NCBI GenBank assembly: GCA_963675135.1
Contig: OY776119.1
Span: 82,019,727-82,083,726 of the forward strand
Origin: Galeopsis tetrahit
Lineage: Eukaryota > Streptophyta > Magnoliopsida > Lamiales > Lamiaceae
Length of the DNA stretch: 64,000 nucleotides
Direction: 5' to 3'
Part shown: positions 52,392 through 63,753 of the stretch, one piece after another
Layout: every line of letters begins with the position of its first letter
Position numbering within the stretch: the first letter of the stretch is position 1
Notes under the pieces: model-generated
The model's input: the letters and a program-made list of their open reading frames with translations, nothing else
Told to the model about the DNA's origin: nothing
Databases searched by the model: none
Program-made: the position numbers and the translations under genes

Positions 52392-55300
52392 ATGGCAATC
52401 ATTGAAATTTACGATGAGAAGACCAAGAGCACCGGAACTCTAGATGCAACAAAATGGTCTAAGGAAGGGAAGATATTCACCGAGAATGCTCTGTTTTTCA
52501 AGGGCAAGCATACAGCAGAGAACAAGGAGATACTTCTTCGATGTATCAACCTCAACCTTCGTGACTTTCTGGAAGCAGCACCAACAAACGTCTATGAACA
52601 AGATGTGCTGGCTTTCTACGCAAACGCTGTAATGAAGGGATCTCAAGTTGAAAGTGTCATGGGTGGACACAGAGTCAAGGTAACAAGAGAAATTCTTCAG
52701 GAATTGTTCGGCTTGTCGAGGGGGAAGATAAATATCTCCAACTACATCATGGGTAGAGAAAAGGAGTATATGGAGATGTTTACAAATGGAAGAATCAAGG
52801 CTATTGATGCCTCTGGACTCAAGAAATCCCAACTTGAACCTAAGTTTCAAACCCTGATGGACATTGCAGGCAAGATGATGCTTGGTAACACTTTTAGCCA
52901 TGATGCTGTTACTACTTTGAAGGTTAGAGTTATGGCTGCAATCTGGGATCAGATTGATGGAGACTGGCAAGGGTTATTCTTGGATAGAATTGCCCTTGAA
53001 GCAAAGAAAGTTACTCTGGATTTGCAATCGAGGGAATGGAAGGTGTCAGCTACAGTCAGCTTTGTCAACAAGCTGAGCATCATCCTTCCAGATATTCTCC
53101 CAAAGAAGTACAAGATGGGACCTCATAAGACCTTCCACATCTCCAAGTATTATTTGAGAAAGGAAGCTCTTGCTGAGGCAACAAGGTTGAAAGAAGAGAA
53201 GAGGAAGTTGTTGGCTGAAACATCTTCCAAAGATGTTGTTAAGGAGGCAGAAGAGTCTGTTCATGACTCTGCTGAAGAAGAAGAAGAAGAGCCATCCAAA
53301 GAAGAGGCTCAGGAGAAGGCTGATGAGGATGATGATGACGAAAATCAGACCTTAGCACAAAGACGATTTCTAATCAGATCAGGACTCATCTCCCCATCTG
53401 ATTCAGATGCCACTCCAACTGCCTCTCCCTTGAAGAAGGCAGGTACCTGTAATCCCTCTATCACTTTTACTCCTTCTAAATTGTCGAAGGGTCAGAAGAG
53501 AAAGAAGAACAATTCTTCTTTCACTAAGAAAACCAAGAAATCCAGGCTTCCTACTCCCATGAGCATAGCCCCTATTACTTCCTTCAACCCTTCTGATGAT
53601 TCAAACACATCTGAACCCTCAAACACTGATATCCAAATCCCTGCTGATACTCACACAGTAGAGGAACAAACCCAGCCTCAAACAACCCCAGAGCCACATT
53701 TGCCTACCCCTGCTGATATTCAAGTGGCAGATGTCCATGATCATCAAACCCAACCATCTACTAATCTTCAAGCAGAAATAGTCCCAGATCAGCAGACTCA
53801 AAACCCTGCTGATGATCAATCCCCTGAAGATCAAGAAGATATCACTTCCCAAATCCCTGCTGATACTCACACAGTAGAGGCAACCATTCCAACCGCTCAA
53901 TCCCCTATCATCACTGCCCCATCTGAACAAAAAGACTTAGCCCCAGCAGACCTGGCTCAAGCAGGTTCATCTCAGCCTCAGTACAACATGGTGCATTATC
54001 CCATGTGCACAAGAGAAAAGATAATGAGGATGAAGATAGCTCAGATGCTCAAGTCTACCATTCCTGGCATTGATGAGGAATCAGTTCAGTTTGAACAAGT
54101 TCTCAGAGTCTGCACCTGGATTGAACTCAGGAGAGATGATGTAGATGACCTTCTTGAGGTCATGGAAGGAATGGGAGGAAAGGCTAATTTTCTCGACTGG
54201 GAAATGGAGCAGAAGGAAGTTGCTCAAGTTAAATCTTTTGCTCAACTGCTGCCAGAAGAGGCCCTTGCAGCAGTATGCCACAGGATTCTAGGAATTCCCA
54301 CTGATGATACCTCTGTCCCAGAAGGCTCATCAGGTCAGCAGATAGCTGACACAGCAAAAGTGAATGACTCAGCTGCATCAGTCCCTGTGGAAGACTCAGC
54401 TGAACCAGCTGACAGAGTAGAGATTGAAAGAGAAGTAATCACTATTCCTGATCACTTCATGCCTAAGGCTACTCTAGCTCACTTCATTGATAAAGGAGAC
54501 AATATCATGACCCACCTGGTTAAGGCCACTACCACATTCCTCAATGAAGAGTACCTTTCAGCTGAAGAGAGAGGCAAAGCCCTGATAGTTCATCCAAAGC
54601 CTCAAGGCACTGCCTCAACTTCTACTTCAACAGCTGACTATACAACAGACATATGCTCACAGGTAGAGCCGTCAAAACGGGTTGAGCCCGTTGGGCCAGC
54701 CCGCCCCGCCATTAAAAAGTGTGGGTTGGGTCAGGATTTTTCCAGCCCGCCAGGAGGCGGGCCTAGACGGGCTGGCCCGTTTGGGCCTCGGGCTTTGGCG
54801 GGGCGGGGCGGGTTTTGGCGGGCTGGCCCGCCACTTCTTTTTTTAAATAAAAAATGGTATTACTAATTAATTAAAAGAATTCTTAAAAAAAATCTAAAAC
54901 CTAGTTGCTTAATTAGCAGCAGCCGCACGCTCCATTGTGCATTCCCTCCTAGTCTACATACTGCAATACACAAAAAAATGAAGTAAATGATGTAAATCCC
55001 TAAACCCTCCAGCGCCGCCCGCGAGTTAAGTCCAGCATTCGTGGCCTCCGCGCGGCCATGTCTCAATTCGCCTAGGTTTTGGGTAATTAAATCTCGAAGG
55101 AGTGCGGTGATGTATATGCATACAAATACATTGTATAAACAATGGGTGAAGATTTCCCTTAATGATATATGCGATTAACAGTATTTTGAATCTTATAAAT
55201 ATGGCCTCTCTGTTTTATGCTTTGCAAGATACCTGATGATAATAATAATATTATTTGCTTAGATTTTTCACTTTGTATACTTCCAGTATTTAATAAATTG

Positions 55301-56996
55301 GAGTGTTATTTTGTTAAATTTTGCAGAACATTCATGGATAGATAAGAAATACAAGTTATACAATTGGTATTTTTGAATTTGTGCCATTTTTGTTAAAAAA
55401 AAAAAAGCAGCCCGCCAAAACCCGCGGCCCGCCTGTTTTTGGGTTGGGTTGAGGTTTTGATAGCCCGCTTGACAAACGGGCTGGCCCGCCCCGCCCCGCC
55501 AAATGATGGGCTTTTGCGGTTTTGGCCCGCCCCGCCCCGTTAGCCCGTCTTGACAGCTCTACTCACAAGTCAAGGCTGCAATAGACCTGCATTTTGAGAA
55601 AGGTTTAGGCCTACAGCTTGGAAGATATGTTGAAAAGGCGGTTAAGGAGCAGAGAACTCGTCTTCACGACCAGATCATTGACATTGAAGACAAGTTTGGA
55701 GAATCACTTAACGATTAGATAAGTGAGTATCTGACCAACATTCTGAAGAAGGCAGGTGACACCTCCACCATGTTTGTTGAACTCTACACTATTGAGGTCA
55801 ACCGCATGGAAAACACTTACAAGAAAAGAATTGAAGATGCTGAAGCAAGAGCTACTGAAGGTCGAGCTCTTCTCCAATCAGCTACAGCAGAGAATGAGAA
55901 ACTACAGACTCAGCTGAAGGAGACAGCAGCCAAATTGGAAGCACTTACAACTAAACTTGAAGCTGCCTCCTCCTCCAACTCTCATGCTCAGATCCTAGAC
56001 CACAGCATCACTCATCTGACCCATGTTGGCAAAGTCAATGCCATGGCCCTACAGCAGACTCTGAAAGTGGAGATTCTGAATGCCATGAAGCCTTTTGCGG
56101 CTGCACTTGCTGAAGCCAAAAAGGGGGAAGATGTATTGATAAAGGCTCTAGAGAAGGCTACTGCACAGCAAGCTGTGATGGCAGTATCTCAAGATGAGCT
56201 GAATGAAACCTTGGGTGGTTTAAAAAGCAAAATCAAGAGCAGGCAAGGCAAAGGCAAAGAAATTGCTCAAGAAGACACCCAGGCTCCCACTCAAGCTCCT
56301 GCCAAGAGTCTACAGATCACTGCCCCTATAGAACAAGTTCCTGAGAAGAGGATGACAAGGAAAAGAAAGGCAGATGAGCAAGCTCAGTCAAGCAAGAAGT
56401 CAGCTCCAGCAGAGCCTACTGCAGAAGAGAAAGAGACTTTAGAGCTGAAGAAAAGAAAAGAGCTTGAAGCTCAAGAGCTTAAGCAGAAGAAGCTAAAGGA
56501 TGCGAAGGCAGTCAAAGCCAAATTTGAAAGGAAAATAGCCAAACTCAGGAAAGCAATCAAGGACAAAGCAAAAGAAGACAATGTCAAAGACAATACCCTG
56601 GTGTTTGATAGCAACTATGTGGATTATCTAGCCCTTCAAGATGAGCTACCAAGGTGGTATCCTCTGAAGAAGAAATGGCAAATTCAACACCACATTGTAA
56701 GAAAATTTGGCCCTCTCCCAACCTATGAAGATGAATTCTTCCAGTTCAATCAGTTCATGAACATTGAAGATCAAGAGTTCTGGAAAGAAGTAGTCAAGAC
56801 AGCCAAAGAACTTGACAACTGCAGAATCCTAACTCCAGAAGAACCTAAATGGACTCCTCCCACTCTGAGCTCCGGAAGGACAGACTGGATTGAAGTCAAA
56901 AGGATTCTAGAGAAAATCTATGAAGAGGAGAATGTTACAGACCTGCAGCTCATGGAAGAAGTTCGAACTCGTCTGTACCTTGCTTTCCGCATCTGA
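52392..56996 (+). pseudogene. Accessory ORF of Copia element 2, broken by a hAT element and a stop
   Basis: Diverged homologue of the ORF at 35881-38994. Start at 52392 (MAIIEIYDEKTKSTG). Block A: IFTENALFFKGKHTAENKEIL, SVMGGHRVKVTREILQELFGL, GDWQGLFLDR, NKLSIILPD. Block B near residue 535: HYPMCTREK, VQFEQVLRVCTWIEL, VMEGMGG, FLDWEMEQ. The linker is Thr/Pro/Gln-rich with repeats of IPADTHTVE. The hAT element sits at 54664-55561. Downstream the frame resumes at 55562 but meets TAG at 55716-55718, then runs open from 55770 to 56996 with coiled coil and block C (LKKKWQIQHHIVRKFG, PEEPKWTPP, LAFRI end). Both breaks look secondary to an intact ancestral ORF of roughly the size of element 1's. Confidence 0.85.
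54664..55561. mobile_element. Non-autonomous hAT element (898 bp) inside the accessory ORF
   Basis: Terminal inverted repeats TAGAGCCGTCAAAACGGG and the inverse of TAGAGCTGTCAAGACGGG. Flanking 8-bp target copies ctcacagg (54656-54663) and ctcacaag (55562-55569) differ at one base. The subterminal regions are very GC-rich, full of 'cggcccgcc'/'ggcgggctgg', while the centre is AT-rich. No transposase. Confidence 0.95.
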
Positions 56997-57207
56997 AGAT
57001 CAGAAGACCTGATGAAGACCACTTTCAAAGCTTTAAAGAAACTATCACCTGTAATCTGTAAAAGCTCTATATATAATCAAGTTTAGTTCTCTTTGCTTTC
57101 AAGACAAACTCTCGTTGTCTTCATCAGATACTTCAGTTTTTATGAAGTTTATAAACTCTTATCTTATTTACTAAGAGCATTTATCAAATATAGTTTTGGC
57201 TTCATCA

Positions 57208-57220
57208 AAAAGGGGGAAAT
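57208..57220 (+). other. Polypurine tract of Copia element 2
   Basis: 'aaaaagggggaaat' against the 3' LTR, the same as in element 1. Confidence 0.9.
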
Positions 57221-58677
57221 TGTTGGGATGTAAATTCACCCTAAGCCCCACTTGATGTTAGAATAGTTTTGATGGCCAAAACACTTAGAGTTTATAAATG
57301 TAATAGGATCAGCTGACTTTGTATAGAACAACTTAGACTAGTCTTGTGTGATCAACTGTATAGATATCAGTTGATTAGCACAGTCCCGGCTTACATGCGC
57401 TCCCTCAAGATGAGAAGAGTAGAAGACATGAAGATTAGAAGATCCTTGAAGGCCAGTTAAGTAAGGTGTTTGTATACCTACTTATCTGATGGAGTCCAAG
57501 ACTGAAGATGGCCTAAAGCAGCACAAATAATTCACAGATCAAACGAGAGTTACTCGACTGATATCAGAAGACAGAAGACCTAAGGCCAGAAGAGTAGTCA
57601 GAAGACTAGTAGTACAGATCAGAAGACTATGTACTCTTCCAGGACTCGGCTGGTTCCCAAAGTCATCTTGCAATTCAAATGAAGACCTTTCTTATTTAGA
57701 AGATTGACATGATCCCAGGATTGGAGCAATCAAGCAGCTGGAATCAAGGAATCAAGCCAATATGGAAAGATTGCCCCAACGGCTAGTCAACTCCAACGGC
57801 TAGTTGCAAGCAATCACCATTATAAATACAAGAGGATGAGAAATCACAAGCACGAGATCACAACAAGAGAATTCAACAAGCTAAGCAAGCAATCAAGCAA
57901 AAGCCATACTGTTCTAAGAATTCTCCAAGAGCCCAGAAAGCCTTAGAATACTTTTAGCTCTTTAGTGATTTCTATCCAACCCATAAGCACCTGAAACCTG
58001 TTCATATTGTATATCAATTGTTTTAGGCATAGTGGTTAAGCAATTTATAAGCTTGAACCATTAGTTGGATACACTTCAAAAACCCCAAACCCTCACCGAA
58101 AGGTTAAAGTTTTTGAACCCCTCAAAGTGCAAGTTCTTACAATCACTTGTGGAGACCGTAGCTATTAGGAAGACTCAGATCTCAAAGTCCTATCCTTGGG
58201 ACTATAAAGGTCAAGACCCTTGTAATTTGTGGTAAATTAAAGGGATTAAACATCACGTTAGGACGTGAGAGTGGACGTAGGATCGTATATCCGAACCACT
58301 ATAAACCTGGTGTTATTTATCTTTCTGCACTTTACATTTCTGTCTCTCCATACATTTTATATGGTGCATACTGTGTTTTCAACATTCTTCAACTAAGGCC
58401 ACAACTTTCAAACCAGCATCAGCTGAGTACTTTCATTAAGTAAAAACAAGTTAACACTTTCATAAGAAACAAAAGAACGAGTCTAAACAAGGCCTACCAT
58501 AATTCCGCATACAATCTCTTCATTCAGATCACTATAGTCATCTGGACCAGCAGACTTGCAGTCCAGTTGACATAGCAATCAGAAGAGGTTCCCCAACTCT
58601 CTTGAAAAAGTTTTAAAGTCTATTCACCCCTCCCCTCTAGACTTTAATCCCATTCACTACTCGTTCAGGGACCAACA
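57221..58677 (+). repeat. 3' LTR of Copia element 2 (1457 bp)
   Basis: TGTTGGGATGTAAATTCACC...CAGGGACCAACA. The 3' part 'gagagtggacg...gaaccactataaacctggtg' and the end 'gtctattcacccctcccctctagac' are shared with element 1's LTR. 'ccattataaatacaagagg' near 57820 is a TATA candidate. Confidence 0.93.
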
Positions 58678-58682
58678 ATGGC

Positions 58683-59094
58683 CTTCCCAAGATTAGTGGA
58701 ATGTACTTATCCTCCTCCATATCCAACACCACAAAGTCCACCGGGAAAATGAATTTAAAGGCTTTAACCAATACATCCTCTACTATACCCAAAGGGTATG
58801 TCATGGATCGATCCGCCAATTGAAGGCTCATTGTGGTTGGTGTAAGCTTCCCCAAACCAAGAGATTTGAATATGGATAATGGCATAAGATTGATACTAGC
58901 TCCCAAATCAAACAAGGCTCGAAATGTACCTCCATCCCCGATGACACATGGCAAGGTGAAAGATCCGGGGTCTCTAAGTTTTTGAGGTAACTTGGCTTGA
59001 ATAATCGAGCTACACTCCTCGGTCAAATGCACCGCTTCGTACTCCACCATTTTCCTCTTGTTTGACATAATTTCCTTTAGGAATTTGGAGTAGT
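58683..59094 (-). pseudogene. Athila gag end and protease fragment
   Basis: Minus-strand frame: IPHYSKFLKEIMSNKRK..., LTEECSSIIQAKLPQKLRDPGSF, then protease with DLGASINLMP (the active-site motif, with DLG where most have D(S/T)G), ADRSMTYPLGIVEDVLVK and YIPLILGRPLL. It is cut at 58683 by Copia element 2 and continues at 48760. At its other end it stops abruptly at about 59094, next to Copia integrase. The frame running to 58637 ends inside the Copia LTR. Confidence 0.88.
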
Positions 59095-60105
59095 GGGGAA
59101 TATGTGTCTGTGCTTTCTCTCTACGACCCCATTTTGTTGAGGGGTGTCGGTGCATGAACTTTCGAGTAAGATTCCTTTATCAGCACAATAGTCAAGAAAA
59201 TTTGTCGTTCGAAATTCAACACCATTATCTGATCGAATACGTTTGACGTCCCGTGAAATTGTGTCTGCAACATTTTAAGAAAATCAATCAAGAAGGTGGC
59301 TACTTCTGATTTACGTCGAATGAGGAAAATCCAAACACCTCTGCTATAATCGTCAACAATCGTAAAAAAATAACGTGCACCAGTAAACGTATCGCATCTA
59401 TAAGGCCCCCATATATCACAATGAATCAATTCAAAGCAATGACTAGTTTTAGTATGACTAAGAGAAAACGGCAGTCTAGTTTTCTTAGCGCGTACGCACG
59501 AATCACAAAATTGGTAATTTTCCTCTTCATCACGTAATTAAGCAAGAGATGTCTTAGTTTTCCATTAGAGGCATGTCCCAATCGCCTATGCCATATCTTC
59601 GGATTTCCAACAACAGCCAAAATTGCCCCCACTTGTACCGAAGGCTCAAGATAGTACAGACCATTACGTCGTTGACCTACTCCCATTAGCGTCCTCGAGC
59701 GTAAGTCCTGGATAACACAAAAATCTGAGAAAAAACGTGAATGCACAATTTAATTTTGTGGTGAGACGACTAACAAAAATAAGATTGCAATGAAATTGAG
59801 GTACGAATAAAACACGACCCAAATGTAAGCCATTATCCAGATTCACTTTGCCAACCGAGAGGACAGGAACGATCTCACCATTCGGGATTTTGACACACGG
59901 CTCGGAATGGTTCATGACGACATTAATTAATGCATTCTTATCACACGTAATATGTTCAGTAGCACCTGAATCGATAATCCACGAATTTTATGAACGCATC
60001 GTCATGCCTGCTATGGTGACGATAGGGCCCGAAAAGCTGTCGGAGCCATCGCAATTCTTGACTATCTTGTTGTCACTTTTACCGTCTACCATAATTTAAC
60101 ACGTG
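59095..60105 (-). pseudogene. Minus-strand Copia remnant: protease to integrase
   Basis: Pieces in order on the minus strand: a short leader MVDGKSDNKIV..., protease WIIDSGATEHITC (about 59985-59945), IPNGEIVPVLSVGKVNL, the GAG-pre-integrase block IWHRRLGHASNGKLRHLL, then integrase CDIWGPYR...FTIVDDYSRGVWIFL and a frameshifted TPQQNGVVERK at the break near 59095. Catalytic motifs are partly readable, but several frameshifts and stops are present. Gag is missing. Confidence 0.87.
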
Positions 60106-60138
60106 TGCGTGAGTATCAAATTAATCACCAAGATCGGT

Positions 60139-60150
60139 GCTCTGGTACCA
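60139..60150 (-). other. Primer binding site of the minus-strand Copia remnant
   Basis: The minus strand reads TGGTACCAGAGC, one base from the tRNA-Met site TGGTATCAGAGC, immediately inside the LTR. Confidence 0.85.
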
Positions 60151-60388
60151 TGATAAAAGAAAGAAACTAAAAGTGAATAATTCTCATTGAAAGATTGATA
60201 CTGCCGTATGCAACATCGCATATATATACAATAATGATGATAAGCCCTCTAACTAACTACATGGGTCGAAATCAATGGAAGATATGACCATATCTGTTAC
60301 TAACAGATTGCTAACAAATTAAATAATATCTGTTACTAACAGATTGCTAACAAATCAAATATTAACCAATATATATTTGATAACTCCA
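60151..60388 (-). repeat. LTR of the minus-strand Copia remnant (238 bp)
   Basis: It ends TGGAGTTATCAAA on the outer side and CTTTTATCA next to the PBS (minus strand). It contains a duplicated 'tctgttactaacagattgctaacaaat' and a TATA-like 'gcatatatatac'. The partner LTR is lost beyond the Athila junction. Confidence 0.7.
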
Positions 60389-60391
60389 ATA

Positions 60392-61192
60392 GGGCCGACC
60401 TCCTACAAGCAAAGTCGGTTTGCTACTTGTTTGTCGTTTGGTGAGACATTACGTCTATCTGGTATTGTTTATACAAATCCTACATTAATTATACAGGTCT
60501 TTGGTTAGGGCCTTTGAAGTACCTTACTATCACTCGGACTAATCTTGCTTATGTAGTTAATACTTTCAGTCAATTTCAATCCGCTTCAACAACTAACCTC
60601 TTTCAAGCCGTCAAACGCATTCCTCGTTACGTTAAAGGTGCACTTGATTTCGGCCTTGCATTTACTCGAGGGAAATTTCATTCTCTTGGGTTATTCGGAT
60701 GCTGATTCGACCCGTACGTTGTTTGGATACCAAAAGCTCCACGTACGTATATATACTCCTTCTTTCTAGGCTTGAATCTCGTTTCTTGGAGTGCTAATTA
60801 AGCAGCAACCCACGGTCGCTCGATCAGTTGTGAGTTTGAGTATCGAGCAATGGCCAATGCTACCAAAGAATTTATTTGGCTCATACGCTTGCTTCGGGAA
60901 ATTCGCGCGGGCTCTTCCCTCTATCCCCACCGACATAAGTATGCGACAATAATAGTACTATCATTAATTTTTAGTCAGAATTCGGTGGCTCATAAGCGTG
61001 CTAAGAATATTGATATTGACTTTCACTTTGTTGGAGGATGTACTTATCGACTAAATTTGTTCCACCGAATCTACAACTGGCGGATATCTTTACTAAAAGC
61101 CTCTCTCGTCCACTCTTCAATTTTTTTCGTACCAATATTTGCGTTGGTCCCCATCCGCATCGCTTGAGGGGATGTTAATTAAGACCTAGAAG
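60392..61192 (+). pseudogene. Copia RT-RNase H remnant, block 2
   Basis: A second copy of 29750-30328 plus 40774-40957, here without the SIRE-like insertion: YLTITRTNLAYVVNTFSQF, AVKRIPRYVKGALDFGLAFTR, then frameshifted RNase H and FVGGCTYRLNLFHRIYNW up to the purine tract and LTR start TGTTAATTAAGACC. It has about 30 bp ('ttgtttggataccaaaagc...') near 60719 that block 1 lacks, so it is the less deleted copy there. Confidence 0.85.
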
Positions 61193-62394
61193 TGTAATAC
61201 CCCAGAATTTAATAATATTAATAATATGAATTAATTCAATATGTGCAAAAAATTATTATGTCAAAAAAACAGAAATTATAATATATTTGCATGTGTATGT
61301 ATATTTAAAACTATAAATTGTATTAAATATTTTGAATATTTCTCTTAACCGTTTCATTCAAGTTACATGCATGGCCACCCATTTTCCACCATGCGTTTTA
61401 TTTATTAATATTAATTAATTTTAGTAATTATGATTATTGTAACAGTCACACGTAATTAATCTCATGCAAATTTATGCTTCGGTGTCTACTATTTAAATCC
61501 TTCCCAAATGTTTAAAGCTCATGAGTAAAACAAATAATGTATTCTATCACAATTTGTTTATTTTATACAGTCAACTTTTGTTGTGTTCACTTGCAAGAAC
61601 AATTGATATAGAAGGTGGGTTTTTAATTGCTTTAATCTCTACAGTGGTTGTAGAGCTCTATTGCAATGTTATTCTCTATTTAATGTTTTAGATAAATGTT
61701 TGAGTTAATTGTTTACTATGTGAATCCATTTCTATTGTTATTCGATTGGCAAGGTACATTATATATTGGCAAAGTTTGTATATTGGCAAAGTATATATTG
61801 GCAAAGTTTGTATATTGGCAAAGTTTGTGGCAAAGTATATATTGGCAAAGTTTGTATATTGGCAAAGTTTGTATATATTGGCAAAGTTTGTGGCAAAGTT
61901 TATTATCTATTTGCAGGGTTACAATGGCAAAGTTGGAAAGGTATCAATGGCAAAGTATATGTGGCAATGTGAATGCTATTTACTAAGTTGCAATTACTTG
62001 ATTATTTATTTTTAGCATTAACTATTGAATGACTTAATCCCACTGAGTGTGCTTGCATGCTCACCCCCAACAATTTACAATTTCAGGTTGAAGAGTTGGA
62101 TGGCGAGGAGTGGTGATGGGAGACGATGATCTATTTAAGAATAAAAGACTATTTGCACACATGTCTATTAAAATTAAGTTAGGGTTTTTATTATGGATGT
62201 TTTGTTAACAAGTTAGTCGTGAACTTCTTGATTTTATTATAATTGTTTCCGCTGCAATACTTAAAGTAATTTTTATAGCCATTGCGTCCCTTTATTTTAA
62301 CGTTATAAATTTAAGATTCAATTTTTGGCACGTTAAAATTAGTTATTTTAACTACTTTTTGAAAGGTCAATATTTTCAGATTTGGGGCGTGACA
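61193..62394. mobile_element. Solo LTR (1202 bp)
   Basis: It starts TGTAATACCCCAGAATT and ends TTTGGGGCGTGACA, with the 5-bp duplication agaag (61188-61192 and 62395-62399). Block 1 shows the empty site 'cctagaagatt' at about 40952. There are no internal domains, so it is a solo LTR left by recombination. The end motifs resemble Ty3/Gypsy (chromovirus-type) LTRs. Confidence 0.93.
61747..61960. repeat. 'TTGGCAAAGT(TTG)TATA' array within the solo LTR
   Basis: About ten irregular units of 14-20 bp with the core ATTGGCAAAGTTTGTAT, with shorter 'tggcaaagtatata' variants. Three overlapping frames read through it (KVCILAK / YWQSL) and are not genes. Confidence 0.9.
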
Positions 62395-62683
62395 AGAAGA
62401 TTCTTAATATCTTAGATTATATTTGTATTTATTGTAATTATTTGTTTCCATACTTGCAGATATTGTACTCTGTTTATATACGTGAATACAATACACAAAT
62501 CCCTCAATTCGAGTGTGAACATGAGGTTTGAACATAATCAGGCCAGTATGATATATTATTAATTAATCAATCACCATGTTTCACCTGTTTACACTTTACA
62601 CCAATGTAGTAATCAGCTACATATAACAAAATTATTATCTTATTTCATGAAATGTATATAATATATGTCATAAATTGCTTCAA

Positions 62684-63100
62684 TTATTTCCAATCAAACA
62701 GCTTCGTAAAGCCGGCCGCGCCATCTTTAACGTAGATGCCATCACTTCTTAGTTCCCAGTTGCATTCGCGATCAGTACATCGATTCATCCATTTCGTTGT
62801 AAATGCATCAAATTGCACCTCCCTTTTACCCCACCAAGCATGGCAAAAGAATAATGTGGTGTCAATAACATTAGTACAAAATGACCAATTATAATCCTCG
62901 TTCGATTTGAGTGTGTGAAATCCAAGATCGTCGTCTTTAGATTGGCAGTGCAAACTCAGTGTGTCACTGGGGATTTTGTTGGTCACATGAACAGTAAAAC
63001 CATGACCAATTACACAATTTTTAGCCGCTAATAATGTCATTTCTGAAAAAATGCTAGTGCAGAGAATAAGAAAAACTACATGATTTTTCATCATTGTCAT
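62684..63100 (-). CDS. S-protein homolog (SPH), copy 6
   Basis: A 138-residue secreted SPH with the same protein as SPH5. The only coding difference I see is synonymous, at codon 2 (ACA instead of ACC). Signal peptide about 1-26; Cys at 29, 52, 75, 86, 108 and 113. It lies in block 2 with the same Copia tail downstream. Its upstream region is not interrupted by Athila; a Stowaway MITE lies about 300 bp upstream of the ATG. Function unknown. Confidence 0.93.
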   Translation of the reverse strand: MTMMKNHVVFLILCTSIFSEMTLLAAKNCVIGHGFTVHVTNKIPSDTLSLHCQSKDDDLGFHTLKSNEDYNWSFCTNVIDTTLFFCHAWWGKREVQFDAFTTKWMNRCTDRECNWELRSDGIYVKDGAAGFTKLFDWK

Positions 63101-63398
63101 GACTATGACTTAATGAAATTAATCCAAATTGGATTGAAAATAAAAAATATTTGACAATTTAAAAAGTAATTTTGTGTTGCCTTTATTTCTATCGGGATAA
63201 ACCTATAATTAATGAAATTTAATTAGTAGCATATCTTACGATTTCCATAATATTTTCCCATATCTCAAAATTAATTATTTAATTCTCACAAAATCAAAAG
63301 GAAAAAAATATTAATTAGTGCTTCATTTTTTCTTTTTTATTTGATTTTGTGGGAGTTGAATAATTAATTGAGAGATATGGTTATTTTATTGCAAAATA

Positions 63399-63680
63399 CT
63401 CCATTCTTTTTTTAATAAATTATGTTTTCGTGAAATTTATTGGAATTAAGAAAGGGTATGCGTTAACAAGTATCCTTAAATGATAAAGAAATTTTATAAT
63501 CACATTAATTCCCTAATGCGCATTTTCCAGAATAAATAAAAGTAAGTTAGAAATTAGGAACTTTTCAAAAATTAAAGGGAGGGCATAATTGAAACAAACA
63601 GTGTAAAAAATTCTAAAATATCATTTAATTGCGTACATGAGAAAAATGCTAAAACATCATTTATTGAAAAATGGAGGGAG
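63399..63680. mobile_element. Stowaway-like MITE upstream of SPH6 (282 bp)
   Basis: The left end CTCCATTCTTTTTTTAATAAA and the right end, inverse of CTCCCTCCATTTTTCAATAAA, are flanked by TA (63397-63398 and 63681-63682). No ORF. Confidence 0.75.
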
Positions 63681-63753
63681 TATTATGGGAATTGTGGCTT
63701 GATATTTTATGGGAATTGTGAGATCGATACTAATTTAATTGTGGTGTGACAGT

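Larger units (their letters stand above)
48795..58677 (+). mobile_element. SIRE-like Ty1/Copia element 2 nested in Athila (9.88 kb)
   Basis: Target duplication atggc (48790-48794 and 58678-58682). The 3' LTR (57221-58677) is complete; the 5' LTR is truncated near 49125 by a deletion that also took gag and protease. Remaining parts: integrase, RNase H end, accessory ORF (broken by a hAT element), PPT. The accessory ORF and PPT match element 1, but the LTRs are diverged, so this is a sister family. It is non-autonomous. Confidence 0.93.

Noticed and set aside
61696..62015. Three overlapping ORFs in the solo LTR
   Set aside because: They read the TTGGCAAAGT array in all frames; no conserved protein.
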